Positions 39,854-49,288 of a stretch of 64,000 nt of DNA are shown one piece after another. Both the position numbers and the translations under genes were made by a program. Position 1 is the first letter of the stretch. Every line of letters starts with the position of its first letter. The notes under the pieces are model-generated. The model saw only the letters and a program-made list of their open reading frames with translations, did not search any database and was not told the origin of the DNA. The stretch comes from Methanolinea sp. GTDB taxonomy: Archaea > Halobacteriota > Methanomicrobia > Methanomicrobiales > Methanospirillaceae. The stretch is from the NCBI GenBank assembly GCA_030019395.1, contig JASEES010000001.1, forward strand, positions 62,001-126,000. The letters run 5' to 3'.

Positions 39854-41506
39854 ATGACGGAGATGTCAGTGCTCATAGGGGGAAGAGCAGGAGACGGGAT
39901 AAACAGTGCAGGCCTCATTATTGCCCACCTACTCTCCCGTATAGGATACAGGATCTACATGTATTTTGATTACCCTTCCCTGATCAAGGGGGGGCACAAT
40001 TTTGCCATCATCCGGGCATCCCCGGAAATGAAAGGAGCCTGCCGCCGGGAGGTTGATTTCATCCTGGCACTCAACCAGGACACACTCGACCTCCACAGGG
40101 ACCTTGTCCGGGACAGGACAACCGTGATATGTGACAGTTCCCGTGTAAAAGCCACCGGCATATGCATCCCCATCCCCGGTATCCTGAAGGAGGAGGGGGC
40201 ACCAGCCGTCATGGGTAACTCGTGCATCATCGGTGCTTTTACCCGCGCCGCAGGCATCCCGTGGGCAGTCCTCGAAGAGGTGTTCTCCCGGCACCTCAGG
40301 AAGGGTCTCGAACTGAACCTGAAAGTTGCCCGGAGGGGTTACGAAATGGCCAGTGACCATTCGGTAATCCCTGCGGGGGATTCCCCGGCACTCCCCATCC
40401 TGTCGGGAAACGAGGCGATTGGTCTTGGACTCCTTCACGGTGGTCTTGATGCCTACGTTGCCTACCCGATGACCCCGACTTCGAACCTCCTCCACTTCCT
40501 GGCGGATATCGCAGACCGGGCCGGGCTTCTCGTTTTCCATCCGGAGAACGAGATTGCAGTGATGCTGATGGCACTCGGGCTCGGTTATGCAGGGAAAAAG
40601 ACAGCCGTCGGGACTTCGGGGGGCGGGTTCTGCCTGATGACAGAAGGTCTCTCCCTTGCAGGCGCAAACGAGGTGCCGGTCGTGATTGTTCTCGGTCAGC
40701 GTGCCGGACCAAGTACCGGCATGCCAACGTACACGGGCCAGTCCGACCTCCACTTTGCTCTCCATGCCGGGCAGGGAGAGTTTCCGCGCCTGGTCGTGGC
40801 CCCGGGAGATCCAAAACAGGCCTTCACCTGGAGCTCCCTTGCCCTCCGCCTTGCGTGGAGGTACCAGGTGCCTGCACTCATTCTCTGCGACAAGACGCTC
40901 TGCGAGGGATACTACAGTTTCTCCTCCCCTGCAGCATCCGTCCCCCGTATCGACGACGCCCCGGCAGGAACCCCGGGGCCTTCCTACAGGCGGTACCTCC
41001 TGACAGATGACGGGGTGAGCCCCCTTCTCTTCCCCGGAAGTCCCGGAACCGTCATCAAAGTGAACAGCTATACCCACGACGAGGCCGGAATCACGACAGA
41101 GGCAGCGGAAATGGCGTCCCTTATGACAGAAAAGAGGATAAGGAAGGGCAAGGCCCTCGAGAACGGACTCCTTGACCTGCCGGTGATCGCGCAGTCAGGT
41201 GACACGAGCTCGGATAAGACTCTTGTCTGCTGGGGATCCACTGCCGGTGCCTGCAGCGAGGTGGGGCCGGAACTCGGGTTCAGGGTTATCCAGCCAGTCG
41301 TTCTTTCGCCGTTCCCTGCGGAAAAGTTCCTCCGGGCCACACGGGGAACGCATGAGATGGTCGTGGTGGAAGAGAACGCGTACGGCCAGCTTGAGATGCT
41401 CCTGAACCGGTTCGGAGTCAGGGCCGATGCATCCGTCCGTAAATACGACGGGCGGCCCTTTGCTGTCGAGGAACTCAGGGCGCGTCTCATGGAGGTGGTG
41501 TCATGA
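39854..41506 (+). CDS. korA: 2-oxoacid:acceptor oxidoreductase, fused gamma-alpha subunit
   Basis: GGRAGDGINSAGLIIAHLLSRIGYRIYMYFDYPSLIKGGHN (gamma), AYVAYPMTPTSNLLHFLAD...GTSGGGFCLMTEGLSLAGANEVPVVIV (alpha). Confidence 0.93.
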   Translation: MTEMSVLIGGRAGDGINSAGLIIAHLLSRIGYRIYMYFDYPSLIKGGHNFAIIRASPEMKGACRREVDFILALNQDTLDLHRDLVRDRTTVICDSSRVKATGICIPIPGILKEEGAPAVMGNSCIIGAFTRAAGIPWAVLEEVFSRHLRKGLELNLKVARRGYEMASDHSVIPAGDSPALPILSGNEAIGLGLLHGGLDAYVAYPMTPTSNLLHFLADIADRAGLLVFHPENEIAVMLMALGLGYAGKKTAVGTSGGGFCLMTEGLSLAGANEVPVVIVLGQRAGPSTGMPTYTGQSDLHFALHAGQGEFPRLVVAPGDPKQAFTWSSLALRLAWRYQVPALILCDKTLCEGYYSFSSPAASVPRIDDAPAGTPGPSYRRYLLTDDGVSPLLFPGSPGTVIKVNSYTHDEAGITTEAAEMASLMTEKRIRKGKALENGLLDLPVIAQSGDTSSDKTLVCWGSTAGACSEVGPELGFRVIQPVVLSPFPAEKFLRATRGTHEMVVVEENAYGQLEMLLNRFGVRADASVRKYDGRPFAVEELRARLMEVVS

Positions 41507-42354
41507 GCGCAAGGGACTTCATCACGGATGCACAGAACACGTGGTGCCCGGGATGCGGGAATTTTGTCATCCAGTTTGCCCTGCGCGATGCCATCCGGTC
41601 GGCCATAGAAGGCGGACTTGACCCTGACTCCATTGTCCTCGTGACGGGAATAGGGTGCCATGCAAAGATGGCCGATTACCTCAATATCAACAGTTTTTAC
41701 TCGATCCACGGCCGGACTGTCCCTGTTGCGACGGCAATCAAGATGGCCGACCCTGATCTCCAGGTCATATGCTGTGCGGGTGACGGTGATGCCTATGCCG
41801 AGGGGCTCGACCACCTGGTCTTTGCAGCCAAGCGGAACAGCGACATCACCGTGATAGTCCACAACAACAGGGTCTACGGTCTTACGACCGGGCAGTATAC
41901 TCCCACGTCGCCGAGCGGGTTCCGGGGGCGTTCGACGCCCGGAGGGACGAAGGAGGAACCTTTCAACCCCCTCGAAATCATGCTTGCGTCGGGGGCAACC
42001 TTCGTTGCACGGGGGTGCACGAGGAAGAGGAAGGAACTCGAAGGGGTCATCAGAGAGGGAATCATGCACAGGGGCTTTTCCTTCATTGACGTGTTGCAGG
42101 TCTGTGCATCGTATTTCAACCAGACGGACGTGTATGACAGGGCCGTGTACAGCCTGGAGGGACATGACGCGGCTGACTTTGATGCTGCGTGCAGGAAAGC
42201 CCGGGAATGGGACTATAACAGCGATTCCCCGATTGCAATCGGGACGTTTTTCAGGGTGATACGCCCTACGCTCGAGGAACGACTGGGGGTTCCCCGGAAA
42301 AAGGAGGGGACCACTGAAGAGACCATCGCAAGGATCCTCGGGGAACGGAAATGA
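41503..42354 (+). CDS. korB: 2-oxoacid:acceptor oxidoreductase, beta subunit (TPP-binding)
   Basis: TWCPGCGNFVIQFALRDAI; VTGIGCHAKMADYLNINSFYSIHGRTVPVATAIKMA; CAGDGDAYAEGLDHLVFAAKRNSDITVIVHNNRVYGLTTGQYTPTS. Confidence 0.95.
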   Translation: MSARDFITDAQNTWCPGCGNFVIQFALRDAIRSAIEGGLDPDSIVLVTGIGCHAKMADYLNINSFYSIHGRTVPVATAIKMADPDLQVICCAGDGDAYAEGLDHLVFAAKRNSDITVIVHNNRVYGLTTGQYTPTSPSGFRGRSTPGGTKEEPFNPLEIMLASGATFVARGCTRKRKELEGVIREGIMHRGFSFIDVLQVCASYFNQTDVYDRAVYSLEGHDAADFDAACRKAREWDYNSDSPIAIGTFFRVIRPTLEERLGVPRKKEGTTEETIARILGERK

Positions 42355-42483
42355 GGGTCTGCATGGGAATATCCCGAAGAATCCTCCATCGCGGGGGAAA
42401 AGGGATCGAAAGTGTACTTTTTCCCTCTCTTGTACAGGTTGGAAAGGGAATGGCAAGCAAAGCCGTATGGATGGATGAATCTC

Positions 42484-43731
42484 ATGGTTGAATCAAACCT
42501 CTTTGAATCAGTCAAAAAGAACCTCTGCTCCTGTTCTGCAGACCTCGCCCTCGATGAGAATATCGAGGCACTTCTCAAGACTCCGCGGCGGGAGGTATCG
42601 GTGGCAATCCCGGTACGGATGGATACGGGTAAGATCCAGGTTTTCCAGTCTTTCCGTGTGCAGTACAACGATGCCCTCGGACCGATGAAGGGGGGAATAC
42701 GTTACCACCCGGATGAGACGATAGATACCATCAGGGGCCTTGCGGCAATCATGACATGGAAGTGTGCACTTCACGATCTTCCCCTGGGAGGCGCAAAGGG
42801 CGGGGTCATCTGTAACCCGAAAGCCCTGTCAGAACGGGAACTGGAGCGGCTGAGCAGGTCTTACGTCCAGGAGATGTTTCCGTATATCGGTCCTGACCGT
42901 GACATACCTGCCCCCGATGTCTACACTGATGCAAGGGTCATGGCATGGATGATGGATGAATATTCCCGGATAGCGGGAAAGACAATTTTTGGATCATTCA
43001 CCGGGAAACCTGTACTCCTGGGAGGGTCGGAGGGAAGAGGGGAAGCCACGGCCCTGGGAGGCTGGTATGCCATCCGGGAAGCAATGCACAGGCGGGAAAG
43101 GGACTTTTCAGGCATCACAGTTGCTGTCCAGGGATTTGGCAATGTCGGGGCCCATGCAGCCCTCCTCGGGCAGGAATTGTTCGGGGCGCGGGTGGTGGCA
43201 GTCAGCGACAGCAGGGGAGCAATCTACAACCCCGACGGTCTGGCAGTCCGGGATCTTGTGGAACACAAGAAAAAAACAGGGAGTGTGATCAGGTTTCCGG
43301 GCGCAACCAACATCCCGGGCGAAGAGATTCTCACGCTGCCCGTCGATGTCCTCATCCCTGCGGCACTTGAAAATACAATAACCTCCCGGAATGCAGACCA
43401 GGTGAGAGCGGCGGTCGTCGCCGAATTCGCAAACGGTCCCACCAGCCACGAGGCCGATGAGATCCTTTTTGGATCGGGTATCACGGTGCTCCCCGATATT
43501 CTCGTGAATGCAGGAGGCGTGATCGTCTCCCATTTCGAGATGATCCAGAATTTCACGATGGATCACTGGGACAGAAACAAGGTTGCCCGGAAACTCGAGG
43601 GAAAAATGGTTGGTTCTTTCAAAACGGTCAGTGACCTTGCGGAGAACAACAACGTCTCTCTCCGGAAAGCGGCCTATACCCTTGCAGTCGGACGGGTTGC
43701 CGGTGCGATGAGGCTGAGGGGGTGGGCCTGA
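42484..43731 (+). CDS. gdhA: Glutamate dehydrogenase
   Basis: GPMKGGIRYHPDETIDTIRGLAAIMTWKCALHDLPLGGAKGGVICNPKALSERELERLSR; VAVQGFGNVGAHAALL. Confidence 0.95.
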   Translation: MVESNLFESVKKNLCSCSADLALDENIEALLKTPRREVSVAIPVRMDTGKIQVFQSFRVQYNDALGPMKGGIRYHPDETIDTIRGLAAIMTWKCALHDLPLGGAKGGVICNPKALSERELERLSRSYVQEMFPYIGPDRDIPAPDVYTDARVMAWMMDEYSRIAGKTIFGSFTGKPVLLGGSEGRGEATALGGWYAIREAMHRRERDFSGITVAVQGFGNVGAHAALLGQELFGARVVAVSDSRGAIYNPDGLAVRDLVEHKKKTGSVIRFPGATNIPGEEILTLPVDVLIPAALENTITSRNADQVRAAVVAEFANGPTSHEADEILFGSGITVLPDILVNAGGVIVSHFEMIQNFTMDHWDRNKVARKLEGKMVGSFKTVSDLAENNNVSLRKAAYTLAVGRVAGAMRLRGWA

Positions 43732-43887
43732 CACGCGGTGCAGGCCCAAAAAAAGAAGGTCATGGTCAGACCCCCTTTTCTTCCGGGCAGCTATGCTCTC
43801 TTTTCGGCGCTCTTTCCGGATGAGAACGCCTTTTCCTCTCGTCCACGGGCAACGAGACTATTAATGCATCCGGAGGAGACCTCATGA

Positions 43888-44499
43888 ATGGTCTGCTTCA
43901 TGTGGGAATTTGCGGTCTCCGGTGACCTCTTTGCATGGGTGGTGCTCCCCTCCCTCATCTTCATGGCGCGGATATGCGATGTGAGCCTTGGGACGCTCCG
44001 GGTCATCTTCATATCCAGAGGTTTTAAAAGGGTCGCCCCCTTCGTCGGGTTCTTCGAAGTGATCATATGGCTCCTTGCCATCGGCCAGGTGATGCAGAAC
44101 GTGGGGAACCTTGCCTCGTACATCGCATATGGAGGGGGATTTGCTGCCGGAACCTACGTGGGCATGGCAGTCGAGGAGAGGCTGTCCCTGGGCAACGTGG
44201 TCATCCGTATCATCACCCAGAAGGATGCGGGCCAGCTCGCCGGGGCATTGCGGAAGATGAACGTCGGGGTCACGACGATGGATGCCACGGGCGCGACCGG
44301 CCCGGTTACCGTCCTCCTCTCGGTGTGCCGCAGGCAGGACCTTCCACGGGTCCTGTCATGCATCAATCGTTACCACCCTGCCTCTTTCTACACGGTCGAA
44401 GAGGTCAAGACCGTAAAGGAAGGGATCTTCCCCCGCGGCCGGGGAGGGATTCATATAAACTGGAGAGACCCGCATGGGTTTTTCCGGAAAGGAAAATGA
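43888..44499 (+). CDS. UPF0316 (DUF2179-containing) membrane protein
   Basis: FMARICDVSLGTLRVIFISRGFKRVAPFVGFFEVIIWLLAIGQVM...AAGTYVGMAVEERLSLGNVVIRIIT. Confidence 0.88.
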   Translation: MVCFMWEFAVSGDLFAWVVLPSLIFMARICDVSLGTLRVIFISRGFKRVAPFVGFFEVIIWLLAIGQVMQNVGNLASYIAYGGGFAAGTYVGMAVEERLSLGNVVIRIITQKDAGQLAGALRKMNVGVTTMDATGATGPVTVLLSVCRRQDLPRVLSCINRYHPASFYTVEEVKTVKEGIFPRGRGGIHINWRDPHGFFRKGK

Positions 44500-44586
44500 A
44501 GACCGGATATTACTTTTTGTATCCGGTATCCGGACAGGGTCATCGTTTCTGGGCGATTCCAGGTGCTGACACCTTTGCAGATGCTC

Positions 44587-45234
44587 TCACTCGAGCATGA
44601 CAAGCCCGATAGAGATGATGTTCCCGTGCTCGATCATCCCGTATTCGAGGTTCCGGCAGGGAACGACATGGAGTTCCCAGCCCGCGTTCCTTGCAGTTGA
44701 AAAAACATCGATGCCTGCTGCCTCCATGCTTGGCCGGACGAGATCCATGTGCCGGCACATGCGGCGGATACTCTCATCCACGGTGCCGGGCTGCTCTTCT
44801 GCCACGCAGTGCTGGTGCTCGCAGTAGATGCAGGGATATGCTCCAAAGCCGAATGCCTTTGGAAAGTCGTGGTAAAAGGCAGTTTTTTCAAGGAAATGAA
44901 CGGTGCCATTGACCCAGAGGATAAGGTCGCGGAAGAAAGGGTGAAAGTCTTTTGGAATCTTGTCGGGAGAGATATCCGGGTGTCCCGGAATGCCGTCGAA
45001 CCGGAGGAGGAGCCCGGTCGAATATTCTGCAATCATCTTCCGTGTTTCCGCTGGTGCCGGTGCGTAGGGAGGGCAGCTCATGTGCTTTCCATACCCCTTG
45101 CACCCGAACCGGCACTTGAACCTCACCCACTCGGCGACAACGATATCCCTGGATTGGATGGGCCGGGCAAGGGCACCCTTCTCCCCTGCAAGGCGGGTGA
45201 GTGTTGCGATCTCCCCGTCCAGTCTCGGATTCAT
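44587..45234 (-). CDS. DUF2284 Cys-rich metal-binding protein
   Basis: CRFGCKGYGKHMSCPPYAPAPAETRKMIAEY; YPCIYCEHQHC. Confidence 0.85.
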   Translation of the reverse strand: MNPRLDGEIATLTRLAGEKGALARPIQSRDIVVAEWVRFKCRFGCKGYGKHMSCPPYAPAPAETRKMIAEYSTGLLLRFDGIPGHPDISPDKIPKDFHPFFRDLILWVNGTVHFLEKTAFYHDFPKAFGFGAYPCIYCEHQHCVAEEQPGTVDESIRRMCRHMDLVRPSMEAAGIDVFSTARNAGWELHVVPCRNLEYGMIEHGNIISIGLVMLE

Positions 45235-45368
45235 CTGATTCCCCGGAAAAAACACTATTCCCGGTCCTGACCAAAAAGGTATCGCGGCCCTGCGAAACGA
45301 AGATATCGAAGACGGACCCAAACGTCACTGCTGTGAACATCAAAAGGGCCCCGGGGCGGGAAAAAGAA

Positions 45369-46220
45369 ATGACCGTGGGTGGGAGGACGTTTTCTCTCCG
45401 TATGCAGGAGGAAGATCTCGGGGATATCTACCCCGGGATGGTTCGCTATTCTGTTGAACTATGGGAAAAAGAGGGGCTGGTCGCCGTCTTCCGCACGAAT
45501 TCCTTTGAATACGCCCCCACCATGACCTATGGCGCAAGAGAGGCCGCAGAAAGGGTATTTTCCAGCTGGGAGAGGGACCTTGCCGGTGACATCGAGGGTT
45601 TCCTGGAAAATAATTCCCTGCGGGAACCGATCCCGTACCAGTCCCCACCGGAAACTCCCGGTGTTGTTGTCATCCAGGGCAGTCCCCGACCGGGTGGAAA
45701 TTGTTCCATCCTCGCCTCGTGGACCGCAGACGAGGCACAGCAGCTTGGAAAACCCGTGTGTGTTGTCTTTCCGCACGATCTGGACATTCACCCCTGCATC
45801 GGATGCTACCAGTGCTACAACACGGGCACGTGCGTCTACGAGGATGACATGAACTCCATCATCCCGGCCGTGGAAAAGTGTCGCCTGCTCGTTGTCTGTA
45901 CTCCGGTCTATACGAACACTGTCCCGGCGGGGACAAAGGCACTCCTCGACCGGTTCCAGGCCCTCCACGCGTCAAGAACTCTCGGACGACGACCGTCCCG
46001 CGGGACGAGGGGGCTTCTGTTGTCGGTTGCGGGGCGGAAGGGAAAGGAAAATTTTACATGCGTGTCCCGCGTTGTTGGTGCGTTTTTCTCGCTCGTTGGA
46101 ATCAGTGCGGAAAAACCCGTGCTCCTTGACGGAATGGACGAGACACGGGATATCCGCGTTATCCCCGGGCTCGAAACAAGGGTCAGGGATGCAGTCAGGA
46201 CCGCCCTCCGCAAGGACTAG
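45369..46220 (+). CDS. Iron-sulfur flavoprotein (flavodoxin-fold NADPH-dependent FMN reductase family) with N-terminal extension
   Basis: VVVIQGSPRPGGNCSILASW, CIGCYQCYNTGTC compact 4-Cys motif, VCTPVYTNTVPAGTKALLDR. Confidence 0.83.
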   Translation: MTVGGRTFSLRMQEEDLGDIYPGMVRYSVELWEKEGLVAVFRTNSFEYAPTMTYGAREAAERVFSSWERDLAGDIEGFLENNSLREPIPYQSPPETPGVVVIQGSPRPGGNCSILASWTADEAQQLGKPVCVVFPHDLDIHPCIGCYQCYNTGTCVYEDDMNSIIPAVEKCRLLVVCTPVYTNTVPAGTKALLDRFQALHASRTLGRRPSRGTRGLLLSVAGRKGKENFTCVSRVVGAFFSLVGISAEKPVLLDGMDETRDIRVIPGLETRVRDAVRTALRKD

Positions 46221-46318
46221 GGAAAGTTCTGCCCGGGAAATAAGTTCACCCGATGCTCATGAACGGGCATATCAAGGGATCTAATATGTTTTACGTCTCT
46301 GGGAGAACCACGTGTTCT

Positions 46319-47002
46319 TTATAAATCAAGGGTCCTGTCACCGGAACGCTGGATGAGGTGGGGACCGTCCTGCTGGGGATCGTTGACTGCTTTTGAGACA
46401 GGGTAAGCCTCGAGGATATCATCAGGGCAGGGTGAAAGGATTGCCTTTCTCTCTCCCTCGCCGATGGGTCCGGGGGCAATCCAGCGGGCCTCGTCCCGTG
46501 GCTGCAGGATTGCGGGCATCCTGTCGTGGAACCGTGCCACGAGGGCGTTCGGCTCCGTCGTAATGATTGTGAAGGTCCACAGTGGCGGGTCCCTTCCCTT
46601 CAGGATGTCGAAGAGTCCGGCAAATGCAAAGAGAGCCTGGTCCTTCCTCCTGATGTAGACAGGGACTTTCTGCGTTCCGGACTTCTGCCACTCGTAGAAA
46701 CCGGTGGCAGGAACGAGGCACCGGTGGCGTGCGAGGGGACCGTGGAAGGACGGGCGTTCCGACAGCGTATCGGCACGTGCATTGATGATGGGACGGGCAC
46801 CAGTCAGGTCCCTTGTCCACGAGGGGACCAGTCCCCAGGTCATCATCCTGATGACCCTTTCCCCGGTGTGGGTCGCATAAATGATCGGGACCTGCTGGGA
46901 GGGTGCGATGTTGAACCGTGGTGAAAGAGAGAGACCCGTATCGTCCACGCCGAAGCGCTCTCCGAGCCCGACTGTCAGGGCAAGCGTGAATCTGCCGCAC
47001 AT
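46319..47002 (-). CDS. SRAP/HMCES (YedK) family abasic-site processing protein
   Basis: MCGRFTLA (Cys2), RFNIAPSQQVPII, INARADTLSERPSFHG...RCLVPATGFYEW, HDRMPAIL. Confidence 0.96.
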   Translation of the reverse strand: MCGRFTLALTVGLGERFGVDDTGLSLSPRFNIAPSQQVPIIYATHTGERVIRMMTWGLVPSWTRDLTGARPIINARADTLSERPSFHGPLARHRCLVPATGFYEWQKSGTQKVPVYIRRKDQALFAFAGLFDILKGRDPPLWTFTIITTEPNALVARFHDRMPAILQPRDEARWIAPGPIGEGERKAILSPCPDDILEAYPVSKAVNDPQQDGPHLIQRSGDRTLDL

Positions 47003-47712
47003 GGATATCCCTGCTCCATCTCCTGTATCCTGATGCTGTCAATGATCGGGAGGACCTGTCCGAGGGAGTCTATCGCGAAATGAGCCCCGCCACTGTCGCC
47101 TCTCCGCGAAAACCGGTCCCCGTAGCGTGCATATACCGTTATCATCCCCATCTGCCTGCAGGGGGCAATATCCCTCCGCGGGCTGTCTCCCACTGCAATG
47201 ACCTCGCGGGGTGGCACTCCGAGCAGTTTCAGGGCGTACTGGAAGGGGACCGGGCTTGGCTTTTTCTGCCATGTTGCCTCGTGTGTCACGATATGGTCGA
47301 ACAGCCCGATGAGATCCGTTTTTTCGAGCCGTGATACGGCTTCCGGCCTGTGTGCATCCGTAACGAGTGCAAGGGGATACCCCTGCTCCCGGAGTGCACC
47401 GAGGGTTTTTTGCACGCCGGGGTAGGGGTGGATCCGGGCAAGTTTCACCTCGCGGTACATGCGGGTGCAGCGGGAGATGAGGTCGGGATCAGTCATTCCG
47501 TGGTCTTCGAGGAAATCGCGTACGTTTTGGGGATCCTCAAACCCCTTCTCTTTGCGGAGGAAGTAGGAGAAGAGATCTTCTGCTTTTCCGCACCCGGCCT
47601 CCCGCGTGATTGCCATGCAGGCGGCATACTTGGCTTCAACGAGGTCAAAGAGGGTATTGTCCATGTCAAGGATTACAGCCCTGACCCGGTTCCCGTATGT
47701 CGTTGCACTCAT
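46975..47712 (-). CDS. HAD-family hydrolase
   Basis: VRAVILDMDNTLFDLVEAKYAA; LALVTDAHRPEAVSRL; EVIAVGDSPRRDIAPCRQMGM. Confidence 0.92.
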   Translation of the reverse strand: MSATTYGNRVRAVILDMDNTLFDLVEAKYAACMAITREAGCGKAEDLFSYFLRKEKGFEDPQNVRDFLEDHGMTDPDLISRCTRMYREVKLARIHPYPGVQKTLGALREQGYPLALVTDAHRPEAVSRLEKTDLIGLFDHIVTHEATWQKKPSPVPFQYALKLLGVPPREVIAVGDSPRRDIAPCRQMGMITVYARYGDRFSRRGDSGGAHFAIDSLGQVLPIIDSIRIQEMEQGYPCAADSRLP

Positions 47713-47838
47713 CCCACTACACAATCTCTCTTTGCTCCTTATGGAAGTATTGTTTGGGAGATCTTCCCCGGATTCCCCTGTGCAAACGGTCAATATCTCC
47801 TGCGACACATCACCCTCTTGCGAGGGGTTGAACGCATA

Positions 47839-49215
47839 ATGTTACTCCACAAGATCCGATCTGAAGGGCTCTCCCATTACTCGTACTTCGTTGCAGACGG
47901 TGGGCAGGCCGCCGTCATTGACCCGCGAAGGGACTGCGAGATATACCTCGACCTTGCCTCATCCACGGCGTCCCGGATAACCCATATATTCGAGACGCAC
48001 AGGAACGAAGACTATGTCTCCGGGTCTTGCGAGCTTGCAGAAAGGACGGGTGCCGCCATTTACCATGGTGCGGCACTCGACTTTTCCTTCGGACGACCTG
48101 TTTCGGAGGGTGACAGGTTTCGCATCGGGAGGCTGGAACTTGCAGTTCTTGCCACACCGGGCCATACGGCCGAGAGCATTTCCCTCGTCCTGCGGGATCT
48201 CTCCATCCCGGGCGACCCCCTGATGGTCTTTACCGGAGATGCCCTCTTTGCCGGCGACGTGGGAAGGACGGACCTCTTTGGGCCAAAAAAGGCAGAATGG
48301 GCAGCAGGGACGCTCTACGACGCAATCCATGAGAAGATCCTGCCGCTTGGAGACGGGGTCGTTATCCTTCCGGCACATGGCGCCGGGTCTGTCTGCGGTG
48401 GGGATATTGCCGACCTGGAATTTACGACCATCGGCTATGAGCGGACCCACAACCCCTGTTTCCTGCTGGACCGGGAGACATTTATTGCAGGGAAGAAGGC
48501 CGAGCACCATTACAGGCCCCCTTACTTCTCAATGATGGAGAAGTTAAACAGGTCAGGCCCCCCTGTCCTTTCCCACCTCCCGCGTCCCGTTCCCCTCGAC
48601 CCGCAGACACTGGCGGAGAAGAAGAAGGCGGGTGCCCAGATTCTTGATACGAGATCACCGGAGGCATTCGGTGGGGGGCATATCCCGGGGAGCATCTCGC
48701 TTTGGCGTGACGGTATCCCGGCCTTTGCCGGATGGGTCCTTTCGTACGATCACCCGGTCGTCATCGTGGATGACTGCCCGGACGGGCTGGATTCCGCACT
48801 AAGGCGCCTTGCCAGGCTTGGCTATGACGCCATCGGGGGATACCTGGCCGGGGGTTTTGCTGCATGGGCACGCTCGGGAAGGGAAATCCGGAGGCTGGAG
48901 ACATGGTCGGCTGCCATGCTCCGGGATGCCCTTGAAAAGGAACGATTCATCCTGCTCGACGTGAGGGACCGGAAAAACAGGGAAGCGATGGGCTTTATCA
49001 TGGGTTCCCGGCACATTTACGTCGGCGAAGTCCTTCCACGCCTGGCCGAGATCCCGAGGAACCAGAAGGTCGTTGTCTACTGCGATGCAGGGTTCAAGGG
49101 GAGCCTTGCCGCAAGCCTGCTCCTTGCAGCCGGGTTCGACCATGTCGTCAACGTTATCGGTGGTTTTTCGGGATGGAAGGCTGCCGGGTATCCCGTGGAG
49201 AAAAAAAGTACCTGA
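47839..49215 (+). CDS. MBL-fold hydrolase fused to two rhodanese domains (persulfide-dioxygenase-like)
   Basis: FVADGGQAAVIDPRRDCEIYLDLA...FETHRNEDYVSGSCELAERTGAAIYHG...ATPGHTAESISLVL...FTGDALFAGDVGRTDLFG...LPAHGAGSVCG; C-terminal rhodanese domains (second with VVYCDAGFKGSLAASLL). Confidence 0.9.
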   Translation: MLLHKIRSEGLSHYSYFVADGGQAAVIDPRRDCEIYLDLASSTASRITHIFETHRNEDYVSGSCELAERTGAAIYHGAALDFSFGRPVSEGDRFRIGRLELAVLATPGHTAESISLVLRDLSIPGDPLMVFTGDALFAGDVGRTDLFGPKKAEWAAGTLYDAIHEKILPLGDGVVILPAHGAGSVCGGDIADLEFTTIGYERTHNPCFLLDRETFIAGKKAEHHYRPPYFSMMEKLNRSGPPVLSHLPRPVPLDPQTLAEKKKAGAQILDTRSPEAFGGGHIPGSISLWRDGIPAFAGWVLSYDHPVVIVDDCPDGLDSALRRLARLGYDAIGGYLAGGFAAWARSGREIRRLETWSAAMLRDALEKERFILLDVRDRKNREAMGFIMGSRHIYVGEVLPRLAEIPRNQKVVVYCDAGFKGSLAASLLLAAGFDHVVNVIGGFSGWKAAGYPVEKKST

Positions 49216-49288
49216 AGTGGCATCGCAGTCTCCCGTAAAATTCACAACGTTTAATAAAGAGATGTATCAATCCTGAATGCGGTGAGGT

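Noticed and set aside
39929-41077. 382-aa minus-strand ORF antisense to korA
   Set aside because: Antisense shadow ORF of a well-supported gene.
41068-42456. 462-aa minus-strand ORF antisense to korA/korB
   Set aside because: Low-complexity codon mirror of two strongly supported + strand genes in high-GC DNA; no recognisable domain.
47350-47838. N-terminal 163 codons of the 621-aa ORF before the MBL-rhodanese gene
   Set aside because: This part is antisense to the HAD hydrolase. The MBL domain starts cleanly at ATG 47839.
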